From: Hymenobacter sp. DG01
Lineage (GTDB): Bacteria; Bacteroidota; Bacteroidia; Cytophagales; Hymenobacteraceae
NCBI RefSeq assembly: GCF_006352025.1
Contig: NZ_CP040936.1
Location: 62,001-126,000, forward strand
Length of the DNA: 64,000 nt
Direction of reading: 5' to 3'
This document shows positions 8,742 through 17,275 of the stretch, in pieces (the stretch's first letter is position 1; every line of letters begins with the position of its first letter). The position numbers and the translations under genes were made by a program. Under the pieces are notes generated by a model that saw only the letters and a program-made list of their open reading frames with translations, ran no database searches and was not told the DNA's origin.

Positions 8742-9974
8742 TCAAGGCAGCAGCAAAGAAGAGTCGCCGTAGCTCAGGAAGCGGTAGTTATGAGCCAGCG
8801 CGTGGTCATAAACGCGGCGCCAGTCAGGGCCCAGCAAGGCTGCAACCAGTAGAAGCAGCGTGCTCTCGGGTTGATGAAAGTTGGTAATCAGCCCCCGAAT
8901 TACCCGGAACTCATAACCTGGCGCAATCAGAAGCTGCGTGGTAGCGTGCAGCGTATCAGAGTTGCTTTCTTCTAAATGGCGCAGTAGCGCTCTGAAAGCC
9001 TCAACAGCCGGCACTGCCGACTGACCCTGGTAGGGTTGCCATTGGCTTACGTGCCACACTGGTTCGGCCTGGGGCTGCAGCATGAGGCGCGCACCTAGCC
9101 AATATAGGCTTTCCAGAGTACGCAGACTAGTGGTGCCGACTGCAATAATAGGCTGGGGCAGGTGCTCCAGCAACTGCCGCAACGTGGCGGCCGTTACGCT
9201 GATCGGCTCTCCGTGCATGGGGTGGCCCTCCATGGAGGCCGCCTTAACTGGCTGGAAAGTGCCGGCGCCTACGTGCAGGGTTACGTGGGCCGCCGCAACA
9301 GACCGAGATGCTAGCTCAGCCAGCACGGCGTCCGAGAAGTGAAGCCCTGCGGTGGGCGCGGCTACTGCCCCTTCGTGCGCGGCGTAAACCGTTTGGTACC
9401 GGACGGCGTCGGCGGCCGTATCGGTTCGATTGAGGTAAGGGGGTAGGGGCAAATGACCGGCTCCTCGCAATACTTCCGCAAAAGGCAGCGCGGCCGGCTC
9501 CCAGCTAAATCGAATCAGGGCGTATCCTTCGCCCTGTTCTACCCGCTCAGCGGTGAGCACCGCGGCCTGGCCGGCAGCCTCGAACTCCAGCGTTACCGGT
9601 CCAGTTTTCCAGCGTTTCCCGTTTCCGACCAGGCATTTCCAGACGCAGCTGCCGGTTTGCTGCATGGCAGGCTCAATGGCGCGGTGCGGGGCTACCGGCT
9701 CCAAGCAGAATAACTCTACTATGCCGCCGGTTGGCCGCCGGGCAAACAACCGCGCCCGCACCACTTTGGTATCATTGAAAACCAGCAGGCTACTGGCCGG
9801 GAGCAAGGCCGGAACCTCGTAAAACTGCCGGTCGGAGATGGTGCCGGCCTGGTACACCAGCAGCTTCGACTGGTCGCGGTTAGGCAGAGGCTCCGGGGCA
9901 ATGCGCTCCGGGGGTAGCTGGTACGTGAAGTCGTGGATGGAAAGCTGACGAGGATCGGACGAGGAAAAAGCCAT
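8742..9974 (-). CDS. queA: S-adenosylmethionine:tRNA ribosyltransferase-isomerase (QueA)
   Basis: This enzyme moves the ribosyl part of S-adenosylmethionine to 7-aminomethyl-7-deazaguanine in tRNA, making epoxyqueuosine, the next-to-last step of queuosine synthesis. Typical segments are present in order: DFTYQLPPERIA with PLPNRDQSKLLV near residues 13-40, FNDTKVVRARL, APTAGLHFS, HVTLHVGAGTFQPVKA, TNFHQPESTLLLLVAAL and YRFLSYGDSSLL at the end. At 410 residues it is longer than the usual 340-360. I start it at the ATG at 9974; a longer frame to 10025 would run through a good promoter box at 9981-9988. That box sits so close to the ATG that the mRNA may be almost leaderless. Confidence 0.93.
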   Translation of the reverse strand: MAFSSSDPRQLSIHDFTYQLPPERIAPEPLPNRDQSKLLVYQAGTISDRQFYEVPALLPASSLLVFNDTKVVRARLFARRPTGGIVELFCLEPVAPHRAIEPAMQQTGSCVWKCLVGNGKRWKTGPVTLEFEAAGQAAVLTAERVEQGEGYALIRFSWEPAALPFAEVLRGAGHLPLPPYLNRTDTAADAVRYQTVYAAHEGAVAAPTAGLHFSDAVLAELASRSVAAAHVTLHVGAGTFQPVKAASMEGHPMHGEPISVTAATLRQLLEHLPQPIIAVGTTSLRTLESLYWLGARLMLQPQAEPVWHVSQWQPYQGQSAVPAVEAFRALLRHLEESNSDTLHATTQLLIAPGYEFRVIRGLITNFHQPESTLLLLVAALLGPDWRRVYDHALAHNYRFLSYGDSSLLLP

Positions 9975-9980
9975 AGCCCG

Positions 9981-9988
9981 CAAAGATA
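9981..9988 (-). promoter_or_regulatory. Bacteroidota -7 promoter box for queA
   Basis: TATCTTTG on the minus strand, followed by CGGG, an exact TAnnTTTG match to the Bacteroidota housekeeping sigma -7 element. The predicted transcription start falls within a few bases of the queA ATG. No good -33 TTTG is visible. Confidence 0.6.
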
Positions 9989-10051
9989 AAGCGGGGCGCC
10001 TGATGCCGCTTGCTACCCCATACAACTTGCGCCGGGGTAGGCTAAAACCAC

Positions 10052-10825
10052 CTATTTCCGGAAAAACAGCAGATGCTGCTGGGGCAGAGTTTCCACCGAA
10101 TCAGTGAGGCGCAGACCGATGGCTGCCATTTCGCGGCGGGCCTGGGCCACGCTCATCTTATGAATGCGTTTGATGGGCACGTTAGGGTCTTCGGCCCGGT
10201 ACTCTACCAAGGCTACCCTGCCGGTGGGGCTGAGGGAGTTCCGAATGGCGCGCATCATTTCCCGTGGGTGGTCGAACTCGTGGTAGGCGTCCACAATCAG
10301 CACCAAGTCAACTCCTCGCTCAGGAAGGTTGGGGTTCTGGGTAGTTCCGCGCACCGGTATCACGTTGTGGATATGCTGCTTTCCGGCCGTTTCACGCAAA
10401 GCGGTCAACATTTCGGGCTGAATATCCACAGCCAGCACCTTGCCTTTGGGCACCAAAGGACTAATCCGAAAAGAGAAATAACCCGTCCCGGCCCCTATAT
10501 CAGCCACTACATCGGTGGGTTTGAGCTTAAGCTCGCGCAACAAAATATCGGTTCCTTCTTCCTGCTGTCGGTCAGCGCGCTCAAGCCAGCCTGCGCCCTC
10601 ATGCCCCATCACGTGGGCAATCTGGCGGCCCATGTAGTAGGTGCTGATGCCGTTGGGGTCCTGAGGAGCGCGCCGCTCGTAGCCACTGGTGTCAGGCAGG
10701 GCCTGCCGACGCGCTTCTACCAGTTGAGCAGCGGTACTTTCAGTGAGAGGCTGCGTGCAGGCCAAAGGCCCGAGAAGCAAACCGGTTGCTGCGCATAGCA
10801 GCAAATACTTTGAATGGAACGGCAT
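10052..10825 (-). CDS. Class I SAM-dependent methyltransferase carried on a lipoprotein signal
   Basis: A protein of 257 residues. From the ATG at 10825 it opens with a lipoprotein signal (LLLCAATGLLLGPLAC before TQP; Cys24 would be lipidated), then a helical linker and a class I methyltransferase fold. The glycine-rich SAM site is VVADIGAGTGYFSFR near residues 120-134, the acidic end of strand 2 is in VLAVDIQPEM, and the motif IV region is DLVLIVDAYHEFDHP. The closest known type is the family of predicted secreted methyltransferases found in many Gram-negatives. A periplasmic enzyme would lack a clear source of SAM, which is odd. The frame extends further upstream to 10993 but without a signal-like start. 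A -7-like box (TTTATTTG, one mismatch) lies at 10837-10844. Confidence 0.85.
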   Translation of the reverse strand: MPFHSKYLLLCAATGLLLGPLACTQPLTESTAAQLVEARRQALPDTSGYERRAPQDPNGISTYYMGRQIAHVMGHEGAGWLERADRQQEEGTDILLRELKLKPTDVVADIGAGTGYFSFRISPLVPKGKVLAVDIQPEMLTALRETAGKQHIHNVIPVRGTTQNPNLPERGVDLVLIVDAYHEFDHPREMMRAIRNSLSPTGRVALVEYRAEDPNVPIKRIHKMSVAQARREMAAIGLRLTDSVETLPQQHLLFFRK

Positions 10826-11054
10826 ATGCACGGGTGCAAATAAACAGCGCGACGATAACATCTGTCCAGCCCGAACCGTTCGGTGGGAGGAGGCAACAAA
10901 AAAATAACCCTTCGCTAAGTGCCTGCGTAGCCGCAAGGAAGCAACCTGACGGGCAGTTGCTGGCAGGGAATATATCCTGTTTTTTATTTTCATTCTTTAA
11001 TTTGCCCGTACAAGTCCCGTTCGCATACCATTCACCCTAATTTCTTTTCCCCTT

Positions 11055-11639
11055 ATGAAACACCTGTCCGGAATCCTGCACAAGCTTACGGCTGTGGCGG
11101 CTGTAGCAGTAGCTCTGACCAGCTGCAACCGCGCTGAGTATGCTATGCTGCCCAAAACTTCATCGGCTTACCACGGTACCCAGCGGGGAGTAGTGGTAGC
11201 ACCCGCTGTGGCCGTGGCCCCGGAAGCTACCGCTCCTGTCGCCTCAGAAGCGGTAGTAGAGCCCGCAGCACCGGCCACCAGCGCCACCACTCCGGCCGCG
11301 CAGGCTCCGGTAGCCGAGCGCTCGGCTGTAGCTAGTGCTCCTGCTAAGGCTGCAGCCCCGGCCAAAGCCACTACGGCACCCAAGCTGAACCTGGCCCAGA
11401 AAGCTCTGGTAGCCAAGTTGGCCAAGAAAGCCGATAAGCTGGCCGCTAAAGCTCAAGTGAGCAAGAAATCGGAAACGGCGGCTAAGGAAGACGCCAACGC
11501 CATCAGCCGCAACATCAAGCTCGGCATCATCCTGCTGCTGGTAGGTATTCTGGTGGGCCTGATTATCCCAATTTTGGGTAGCGTAATTGCCATCATCGGT
11601 ATTGTATTCATCGTGCTGGGCCTGCTCGACGAGGTATAG
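11055..11639 (+). CDS. Alanine/proline-rich lipoprotein with C-terminal membrane hairpin
   Basis: A protein of 194 residues, not assigned to a family. It starts with a lipoprotein signal (AVAAVAVALTSC before NRAEY; lipidated Cys24), followed by about 75 residues of Ala/Pro/Val/Thr-rich low complexity, a lysine-rich helix (LVAKLAKKADKLAAKAQVSKK) and, at residues 154-190, a strongly hydrophobic segment broken by a proline-glycine turn (IILLLVGILVGLIIPILGSVIAI). A lipid anchor plus C-terminal membrane helices is unusual. A -7-like box (TTAATTTG, one mismatch) lies at 10997-11004, about 50 bases before the ATG. The next gene (11774) has the same layout and may be a distant paralogue. Confidence 0.75.
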   Translation: MKHLSGILHKLTAVAAVAVALTSCNRAEYAMLPKTSSAYHGTQRGVVVAPAVAVAPEATAPVASEAVVEPAAPATSATTPAAQAPVAERSAVASAPAKAAAPAKATTAPKLNLAQKALVAKLAKKADKLAAKAQVSKKSETAAKEDANAISRNIKLGIILLLVGILVGLIIPILGSVIAIIGIVFIVLGLLDEV

Positions 11640-11663
11640 TAGGATAGTAACCCGCTTTTCTAC

Positions 11664-11703
11664 AAAAAGCCCCGACTGCCAACTGGTAGCCGGGGCTTTT
11701 TTT
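11664..11703 (+). terminator. Rho-independent terminator
   Basis: AAAAAGCCCCG pairs with CGGGGCTTTTT through a partly paired middle, ending in seven T. It lies 25 bases after the lipoprotein stop codon and separates it from the next lipoprotein gene. Confidence 0.88.
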
Positions 11704-11773
11704 ATAGGCTGGAATTCTCGTGCTTAGAGCTAAATATATCTCCTTGACTATTCAACAAGCTCTATTATAAAGC

Positions 11774-12535
11774 ATGAAATTTCAGACCCTAAGTCTGCTG
11801 CTGAGCGGACTGTTGCTAGTGGGCTGCCAGTCGGCTCGGGTTCCGGCACTGTTGCCTGCAGTTCAGGAGTACGGCCAGAGCTTAAACCATCAGCTAATTT
11901 CCCCTGCTAGTCAAGCTACCGAGCCGCCCCAACTGCTGGCTGACGCTTCTGCTGCTACTCCATCTCAAGAGAGAAGCCGACGTCTACCCCCTGCTGTCCA
12001 GATAAAGCTGGCTAAGCCAGTTAATATACCTTCCAAGCAAATAATTACTGCACCCGATACGGCGGTAACGCCTACCGTAGCTCAGGCCTCAAAACCCGAT
12101 CCGGAGACTACTACTGTCAATCTAATTGGAGGGGCAATTAGCTTGAGCGCAATAATCGGGGCTCTGGTGGCATTCAATGCGGAGTTCTCTTCCGGCTGGA
12201 CAAATATCGGTTTGCTCCTGATTTCCATAGCTTTGTTTCCAGTGGGTATAGCCTTGCTGCTTTATCAAGGGGAAAACGGCCGATTGCGGCTACGTCGGCA
12301 AGCCCGAAGGAAGGAGCGGCGAACAGCTAAAGTTGGCGTCGGTAGTGAGCCAAAAGAAGAAGCTCTCGTGAGCAAAAAGTCACGTCTGATCAGAATAGGC
12401 TCCGTTCTATTTCTTGCAGGTGCCTTAGTAACAGCTGCCGCATATTTGTTAGGAGGATATGCAATACTCTTTTTTGGACTTCCGGGTATTATTTTAGCCA
12501 TATCAGGGCTGGTTGCTATAGTAGCAGCCTTGTAG
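11774..12535 (+). CDS. Lipoprotein with C-terminal membrane segments, unknown function
   Basis: A protein of 253 residues with a lipoprotein signal (LSLLLSGLLLVGC before QSAR; lipidated Cys18). A polar, probably disordered region runs to about residue 115; then come hydrophobic stretches near 117-134 and 141-162, a basic loop (RLRLRRQARRKERR) and two more hydrophobic segments up to the end. The layout matches the gene upstream, though sequence likeness is weak, and DNA composition is more AT-rich than most of the window. No family recognised. It converges on priA with only 11 bases between the stop codons and no visible terminator. Confidence 0.65.
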   Translation: MKFQTLSLLLSGLLLVGCQSARVPALLPAVQEYGQSLNHQLISPASQATEPPQLLADASAATPSQERSRRLPPAVQIKLAKPVNIPSKQIITAPDTAVTPTVAQASKPDPETTTVNLIGGAISLSAIIGALVAFNAEFSSGWTNIGLLLISIALFPVGIALLLYQGENGRLRLRRQARRKERRTAKVGVGSEPKEEALVSKKSRLIRIGSVLFLAGALVTAAAYLLGGYAILFFGLPGIILAISGLVAIVAAL

Positions 12536-12546
12536 TACGCTGTGCC

Positions 12547-15093
12547 CTACATCGGGTCCACGTCGGCGGCGATGCGCACCTGTTTGAACTCCTTCTGGTC
12601 GCGCACGAGGTTGATAGCCTCCAGGATATCGGCTTTGGCGGCGCGGAGCACGGTATGCTCGCGACTCAGCTTGACGGTAATTTCCTGCAAGTAGAAGTTG
12701 CGGATGCGGAAGATGTAGGGCGCTTCGGGGCCCAGCACGGCCTCGCGGCCCAGGCGGTCCACTAGTTCCTGGGTAAGCAGAATGGCGGCCCGTTCGCCCA
12801 CCACGGCGTCCATGTGCTTCACGGTTAGCCGGATAATGCGCATGAACGGGGGGTAGCCATGCTCGCGTCGCTGCAGAATCTCGTACTCGTAAAACTCCAG
12901 GTAGTCGTTGCGGATTACCTTGTCAAAAATCACTTGTTGCGGGTCGCCGGTCTGGATAATAACGCGGCCCTTCTTGCCCTTGCGGCCCGCCCGCCCACTT
13001 ACCTGTACGAACATCTGGAAGGCCCGCTCGTGGGCCCGGAAATCGGGGTAGTGAATAATGGAGTCGGCATTGATGATGCCTACCAGGCTCACGTTGGCAA
13101 AGTCGAGGCCCTTGGTTACCATCTGAGTGCCCACCAGCACGTTGGTATTCTGCTTCTCGAAGTCGGAAATAATCTGCTGGTAGGCGTTCTTAGCCCGGGT
13201 AGTATCCAGGTCCATGCGCTGCACGTTGGCTTCGGGCAGCATCACCTTCAGGTCGTCTTCCAGCTTTTCGGTGCCGAAACCCACTGTTTTTACGTTGCGC
13301 GAGCCGCAGGCCGGGCACTGCGCGTACATGCGCTCATGGTAGCCACAGTAGTGGCAGCGCAGCTCGTGGCTGTGCTTGTGGTAGCTTAAGCTCACGGCGC
13401 AGCTCTTGCACTTCGGAATCCAGCCGCAGTCGAGGCAGTTGATGAAAGGCGCGTAGCCCCGGCGGTTCTGGAACAGAATGACCTGCTCCTTAGCCGCCAG
13501 CTTGCCTTCCATGGCCTGCATCAGCTCCGGCGTGAAGTGGTTGTGCATGGTTTTCTGCTCCCGGCTTTTGCGGGTGTCCACCAGCTCTACTTCGGGCAGG
13601 CCTGCCTCGCCAAACCGCTTCGTCAAGGAAACCAGGCCGTAGCGGCCCGTGCGCGTCTGGTAGTAGGTTTCTACGGCGGGGGTAGCCGAGCCCAACAGAG
13701 TTTTGGCCCCCTGGAAGTTGGCCATCATCAGGGCTACTTCCCGGGCGTTGTAGCGGGGGCTGGGGTCGTACTGCTTGTAGCTCGATTCGTGCTCCTCGTC
13801 TACAATAGTCAGGGCGAGGTTATCGAAGGGCAGGAACACGGAGGAGCGCACCCCAATCACCACTTGAAACCGCCCCGACAGCACCCCGTTCCACACTTCT
13901 ACCCGCTCGTTGTCGGAGAACTTGGAGTGGTACACACCCAGCCGCGAGCCGAATACGCGCATCAGGCGGGTTACAATCTGGGCGGTCAGGGCAATTTCGG
14001 GTAGCAGGTACAGCACCTGCCCGCCGCCATCCAGGGCCTGCTTAATCAGGTCGATGTAGATTTCGGTTTTGCCCGCGCCCGTTACGCCGTGCAGCAGCAC
14101 AATATCCTTCTCCTGAAACTGCCGCATGATGTCATTGCGGGCTTCCTGCTGGGCCTCACTCAGGGTGAAGTGCATCTTGGCCTCGGCGTCGTCCTCATCC
14201 AGCGGAAAGCGCGACACAATCACATCGAACTGCTCCAGCACCCCATTTTTGATGAGCGTGTTCACGGCCGAAGGCGAGAGGTGCGGCGCGCTGGTCAGGG
14301 CCGCCTTTTCCATGCCTTTGTGGTTGGCGTACTCGTTCTGATACACCGGCACGCGCTGCAGATAGCGCATCAGCACATCCAGCTGCTTGCTTTTGCTGGC
14401 CAGTTGGGCGAACAGCTGCTCCAGCGCCGCCTCGGCTACCAAGTGGTGAGCCAGCCGCACCTTCTTCACCACCTTGGGCGAATACTTATCCTGCAAATGC
14501 TCGAACAGAAACACCACGTCCTTCTGCATTAGGGACTTGATGTACTTATGAAATGAGGCAATACCTAGCAGGTCGCCTACCTCCGTAAACGTCAGGGACT
14601 TGCCTTCCTCGCCGGTGCTCAGGGCATCTACAATCTTCTGTTCCTGCTCACTGAGGGGGTAGGGGTTGGTTTCGGGCTCGAAGGCGGGGTGTAGCTGTAC
14701 GCGGCTTTCGGAGCTGAGCTTGAGGGCCGAGGGAAGGGCCGCATTGATGACTTCGCCTAAAGTGCAGAGGTAGTAATCGGCCATCCAGCGGAAAAGCTTC
14801 AGCTGGGGCTGGGTTACTACCGGGGCATCATCAATGAACTCCAGAATGTACTTGGCCTGATACTCCTTGGGCGGGTTTTCGTGCACGGCGGCCACGATGC
14901 AGCTCAGCGTTTTCTTGGCCCCAAACTGCACAATCACCCGGCCGCCCACTACTACCTGGTCGTTCAGCTCGAACGGAACGCGGTAGGTGTACAGCTTGGG
15001 CAGCGGCAGCGGCAGAATCACGTCGGCGAACAGCGTGAGGCGGTCGGCGGCGGGTTCCGGCTGGGGCTGGACAAAGTCAAACGTGAGGCTCAA
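12547..15093 (-). CDS. priA: Primosomal protein N' (PriA), replication-restart helicase
   Basis: A 3'-5' DNA helicase of 848 residues that binds abandoned forks and reloads the replicative helicase. Visible parts are an N-terminal DNA-binding domain (RLTLFADVILPLPLPKLYTY), Walker A GVTGAGKTEIY, Walker B DEEH followed by the aromatic-rich loop SSYKQYDPSPRYNAREVALM, motif III LLGSATPAVE, a double zinc-binding module (CLDCGWIPKCKSC, then CHYCGYHERMYAQCPACG) and motif VI VSGRAGRKGKKGRV. Length is slightly above the E. coli protein (732). A near-consensus promoter box TATCTTTA lies on the minus strand at 15120-15127, about 27 bases ahead of the ATG. Confidence 0.97.
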   Translation of the reverse strand: MSLTFDFVQPQPEPAADRLTLFADVILPLPLPKLYTYRVPFELNDQVVVGGRVIVQFGAKKTLSCIVAAVHENPPKEYQAKYILEFIDDAPVVTQPQLKLFRWMADYYLCTLGEVINAALPSALKLSSESRVQLHPAFEPETNPYPLSEQEQKIVDALSTGEEGKSLTFTEVGDLLGIASFHKYIKSLMQKDVVFLFEHLQDKYSPKVVKKVRLAHHLVAEAALEQLFAQLASKSKQLDVLMRYLQRVPVYQNEYANHKGMEKAALTSAPHLSPSAVNTLIKNGVLEQFDVIVSRFPLDEDDAEAKMHFTLSEAQQEARNDIMRQFQEKDIVLLHGVTGAGKTEIYIDLIKQALDGGGQVLYLLPEIALTAQIVTRLMRVFGSRLGVYHSKFSDNERVEVWNGVLSGRFQVVIGVRSSVFLPFDNLALTIVDEEHESSYKQYDPSPRYNAREVALMMANFQGAKTLLGSATPAVETYYQTRTGRYGLVSLTKRFGEAGLPEVELVDTRKSREQKTMHNHFTPELMQAMEGKLAAKEQVILFQNRRGYAPFINCLDCGWIPKCKSCAVSLSYHKHSHELRCHYCGYHERMYAQCPACGSRNVKTVGFGTEKLEDDLKVMLPEANVQRMDLDTTRAKNAYQQIISDFEKQNTNVLVGTQMVTKGLDFANVSLVGIINADSIIHYPDFRAHERAFQMFVQVSGRAGRKGKKGRVIIQTGDPQQVIFDKVIRNDYLEFYEYEILQRREHGYPPFMRIIRLTVKHMDAVVGERAAILLTQELVDRLGREAVLGPEAPYIFRIRNFYLQEITVKLSREHTVLRAAKADILEAINLVRDQKEFKQVRIAADVDPM

Positions 15094-15163
15094 GGGAAAA
15101 TCAGACTGGAAGCGGAAGGTAAAGATAACACAGCCGGGGCCGGAACCGGTAGCCGCGGGCGCA

Positions 15164-17185
15164 TCAAAGCTGAGCTAAGGCCTCGGCTACGGAGTGCACC
15201 GGCTGCCGGCAGGTCCGGTTAAAGCAGACATAGATAGTGGTCTGCGCGTTCCGGGCGGTTCGGCCTTGCAGCAGGGGTAGGGAGCTAGCGCCCACACTAC
15301 CAGCTATAACCGCGTTGGGTAAATAATGTCGGCTAAGCTCCTGGCGAAATTGTTCGGCCTGGGGCCCCACAATGGCAATTTCCGCCGAGGGCCGCAGTAG
15401 CGCCGTGTACAGCAGGGCCCAGTTTGCGAGGCTTTGTGGTTCCTGTACTACCAGCGCCTGTACCTGCCGGATCATGGCAGCGGCTAGTTCCTGGTACCGG
15501 CTGTTTTCCAGGTGCAGGCCCAGCCGATGCAGGTTGTGCGCCATCACGGAGTTGGAAGCCGGAATGACATTGTCGAACAGCTCCTTTTTGCGGGCAATGA
15601 GCGCCTCTCCGTTATCAGCCGTGAAAAAGAACAGCTGCTCCTGCTGGTCGAGGAAATGGGCTAGCACGTGCTCGGTCAGCTGCTCGGCTTCCCGTAGCCA
15701 CTCCTCTGCGAAGGTAACCTCATACAGGCTGATGTGGGCCTGAATCAAGAGGGCATAGTCCTCCAGAAAAGCCGGGATGGTAGCGCGCCCGTTTTTGTAG
15801 TTGCGCTGGAGTCCTGTAGCTGTCTGAAGCTTCTCACGCAGGAAACGGGCGTTCCGCAAGGCCAGCTCCAGAAACTGTGGCTCGGAGAAGGCCCGGTAGG
15901 CATCCGTCAGACCCTGCAGGAGCAGCGCGTTCCAGCCGGTCAGGATTTTGTCGTCGAGGGCCGGGCGGGTACGGGCGTCGCGGGCGGTTAGCAGCTTCTG
16001 CTGCCATTTTTTAACCATCGTTTGCAGCTCGGCCGGGGATAGGCCATGCTGTTGGGCAAACTCCGCATCCGGGCTGGTGCGGTGCAGAATGTTCAGGCCA
16101 TGCTCCCAGTTGCCTACCGGTAAGCAAGAGTAGTAGGCCGAGGCCAGCGGCTCTTCGTCGCCCAACGCAGCCTGCAGCTCCTCCTGAGTCCAGACGTAAA
16201 ATCTGCCTTCCACGCCTTCCGTGTCCGCGTCCAGAGAAGAGTAAAAGCCTCCCTCTGGGCTCAGCATCTCACGCTCTAGAAAGGCCACAGTATTATACAC
16301 CACCTGTTGGTAAAGCGGGTCATTGGTTTCCTGAAACGCTTCCGCATACAAAGTCAACAGTTGCCCGTTGTCGTAAAGCATCTTCTCGAAGTGCGGAACC
16401 AGCCAGGCTTCATCCACCGAGTAACGAGCGAAGCCACCTCCTATCTGGTCATAAATGCCGCCGTGGGCCATCTGGCGCAAGGTCAGGTTAAGTTGGTTCA
16501 GGAGGGTAGGGCTGCCGCTGAGGGCGTGAGTATGCAGCAGAAAACGCCAGATGCTGGGCATCGGAAACTTCGGCGCCCGATTTAATCCTCCCTTCTCCCG
16601 GTCAAATTTCGAGGCCAGGTTGTACACCAGCAGCTTGAATTCTTCGTCCGACAAGCCATCAGCAGCCTCAGCCGGACGGTACTTATCCAGCTCACCGCGC
16701 CGAAGCACCTGCACAAACTGCTCGGCGGAGGCCTGTAGCTCGCTTCGGTACTCGCCGGCGTACCCGCGCCCGATGCTGGCTAGCAGCTGCAGCCAGTTTT
16801 GGGGCGGGAAATACGTGCCCCCATAGAAGGGCTTGGCCTCAGGGGTTAGAAAGACGTTCAGGGGCCAGCCACCCTGTATTCCCATGGCGTGCAAAGCATC
16901 CATATACACCTGGTCCACGTCGGGGCGCTCCTCCCGGTCCACTTTAATGCACACGAAATGGGCATTCATCACGGCCGCGACCTGCGGGTTCTCAAACGAC
17001 TCGCGCTCCATCACGTGGCACCAGTGGCAGGCGGCGTACCCTATGCTCACCAATATGGGCTTGTTCTCAGCTTGGGCCCGTTGCAGGGCCTCAGCTCCCC
17101 ACGGGTACCAGTCCACGGGATTGTGCGCGTGCTGCAACAGGTAGGGGCTCGATTCCTGGGCCAGACGGTTAGGGGGGAGGTTCAT
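15164..17185 (-). CDS. YyaL/SPATA20-type thioredoxin-domain protein (DUF255)
   Basis: A cytosolic protein of 673 residues. The N-terminus has the conserved opening [20 protein letters not shown], then a thioredoxin-like domain with the motif [13 protein letters not shown] and [15 protein letters not shown] (about residues 1-160). The rest is an alpha/alpha barrel like that of glycan epimerases and glycosidases, with [25 protein letters not shown] near the middle. The family is widespread from bacteria to mammals; its reaction is not established. I use the ATG at 17185 ([10 protein letters not shown]); the frame extends 24 codons upstream but conservation begins here. It lies 70 bases upstream of priA on the same strand and may be read with it. 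Confidence 0.92.
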   Translation of the reverse strand: MNLPPNRLAQESSPYLLQHAHNPVDWYPWGAEALQRAQAENKPILVSIGYAACHWCHVMERESFENPQVAAVMNAHFVCIKVDREERPDVDQVYMDALHAMGIQGGWPLNVFLTPEAKPFYGGTYFPPQNWLQLLASIGRGYAGEYRSELQASAEQFVQVLRRGELDKYRPAEAADGLSDEEFKLLVYNLASKFDREKGGLNRAPKFPMPSIWRFLLHTHALSGSPTLLNQLNLTLRQMAHGGIYDQIGGGFARYSVDEAWLVPHFEKMLYDNGQLLTLYAEAFQETNDPLYQQVVYNTVAFLEREMLSPEGGFYSSLDADTEGVEGRFYVWTQEELQAALGDEEPLASAYYSCLPVGNWEHGLNILHRTSPDAEFAQQHGLSPAELQTMVKKWQQKLLTARDARTRPALDDKILTGWNALLLQGLTDAYRAFSEPQFLELALRNARFLREKLQTATGLQRNYKNGRATIPAFLEDYALLIQAHISLYEVTFAEEWLREAEQLTEHVLAHFLDQQEQLFFFTADNGEALIARKKELFDNVIPASNSVMAHNLHRLGLHLENSRYQELAAAMIRQVQALVVQEPQSLANWALLYTALLRPSAEIAIVGPQAEQFRQELSRHYLPNAVIAGSVGASSLPLLQGRTARNAQTTIYVCFNRTCRQPVHSVAEALAQL

Positions 17186-17244
17186 ACGCAGTGAGGGGGT
17201 AGGAACTAAGAAATGCAACGCTAGGACGATGCCAGTACCAAAAG

Positions 17245-17272
17245 AAAACCCGGCCACTGACGGCCGGGTTTT
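17245..17272 (-). terminator. Terminator after the GSCFA gene
   Basis: An 11-bp stem (AAAACCCGGCC and its complement) with a short loop, followed on the minus strand by TTTTCTTTT, directly after the stop codon at 17276. Confidence 0.82.
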
Positions 17273-17275
17273 TTA

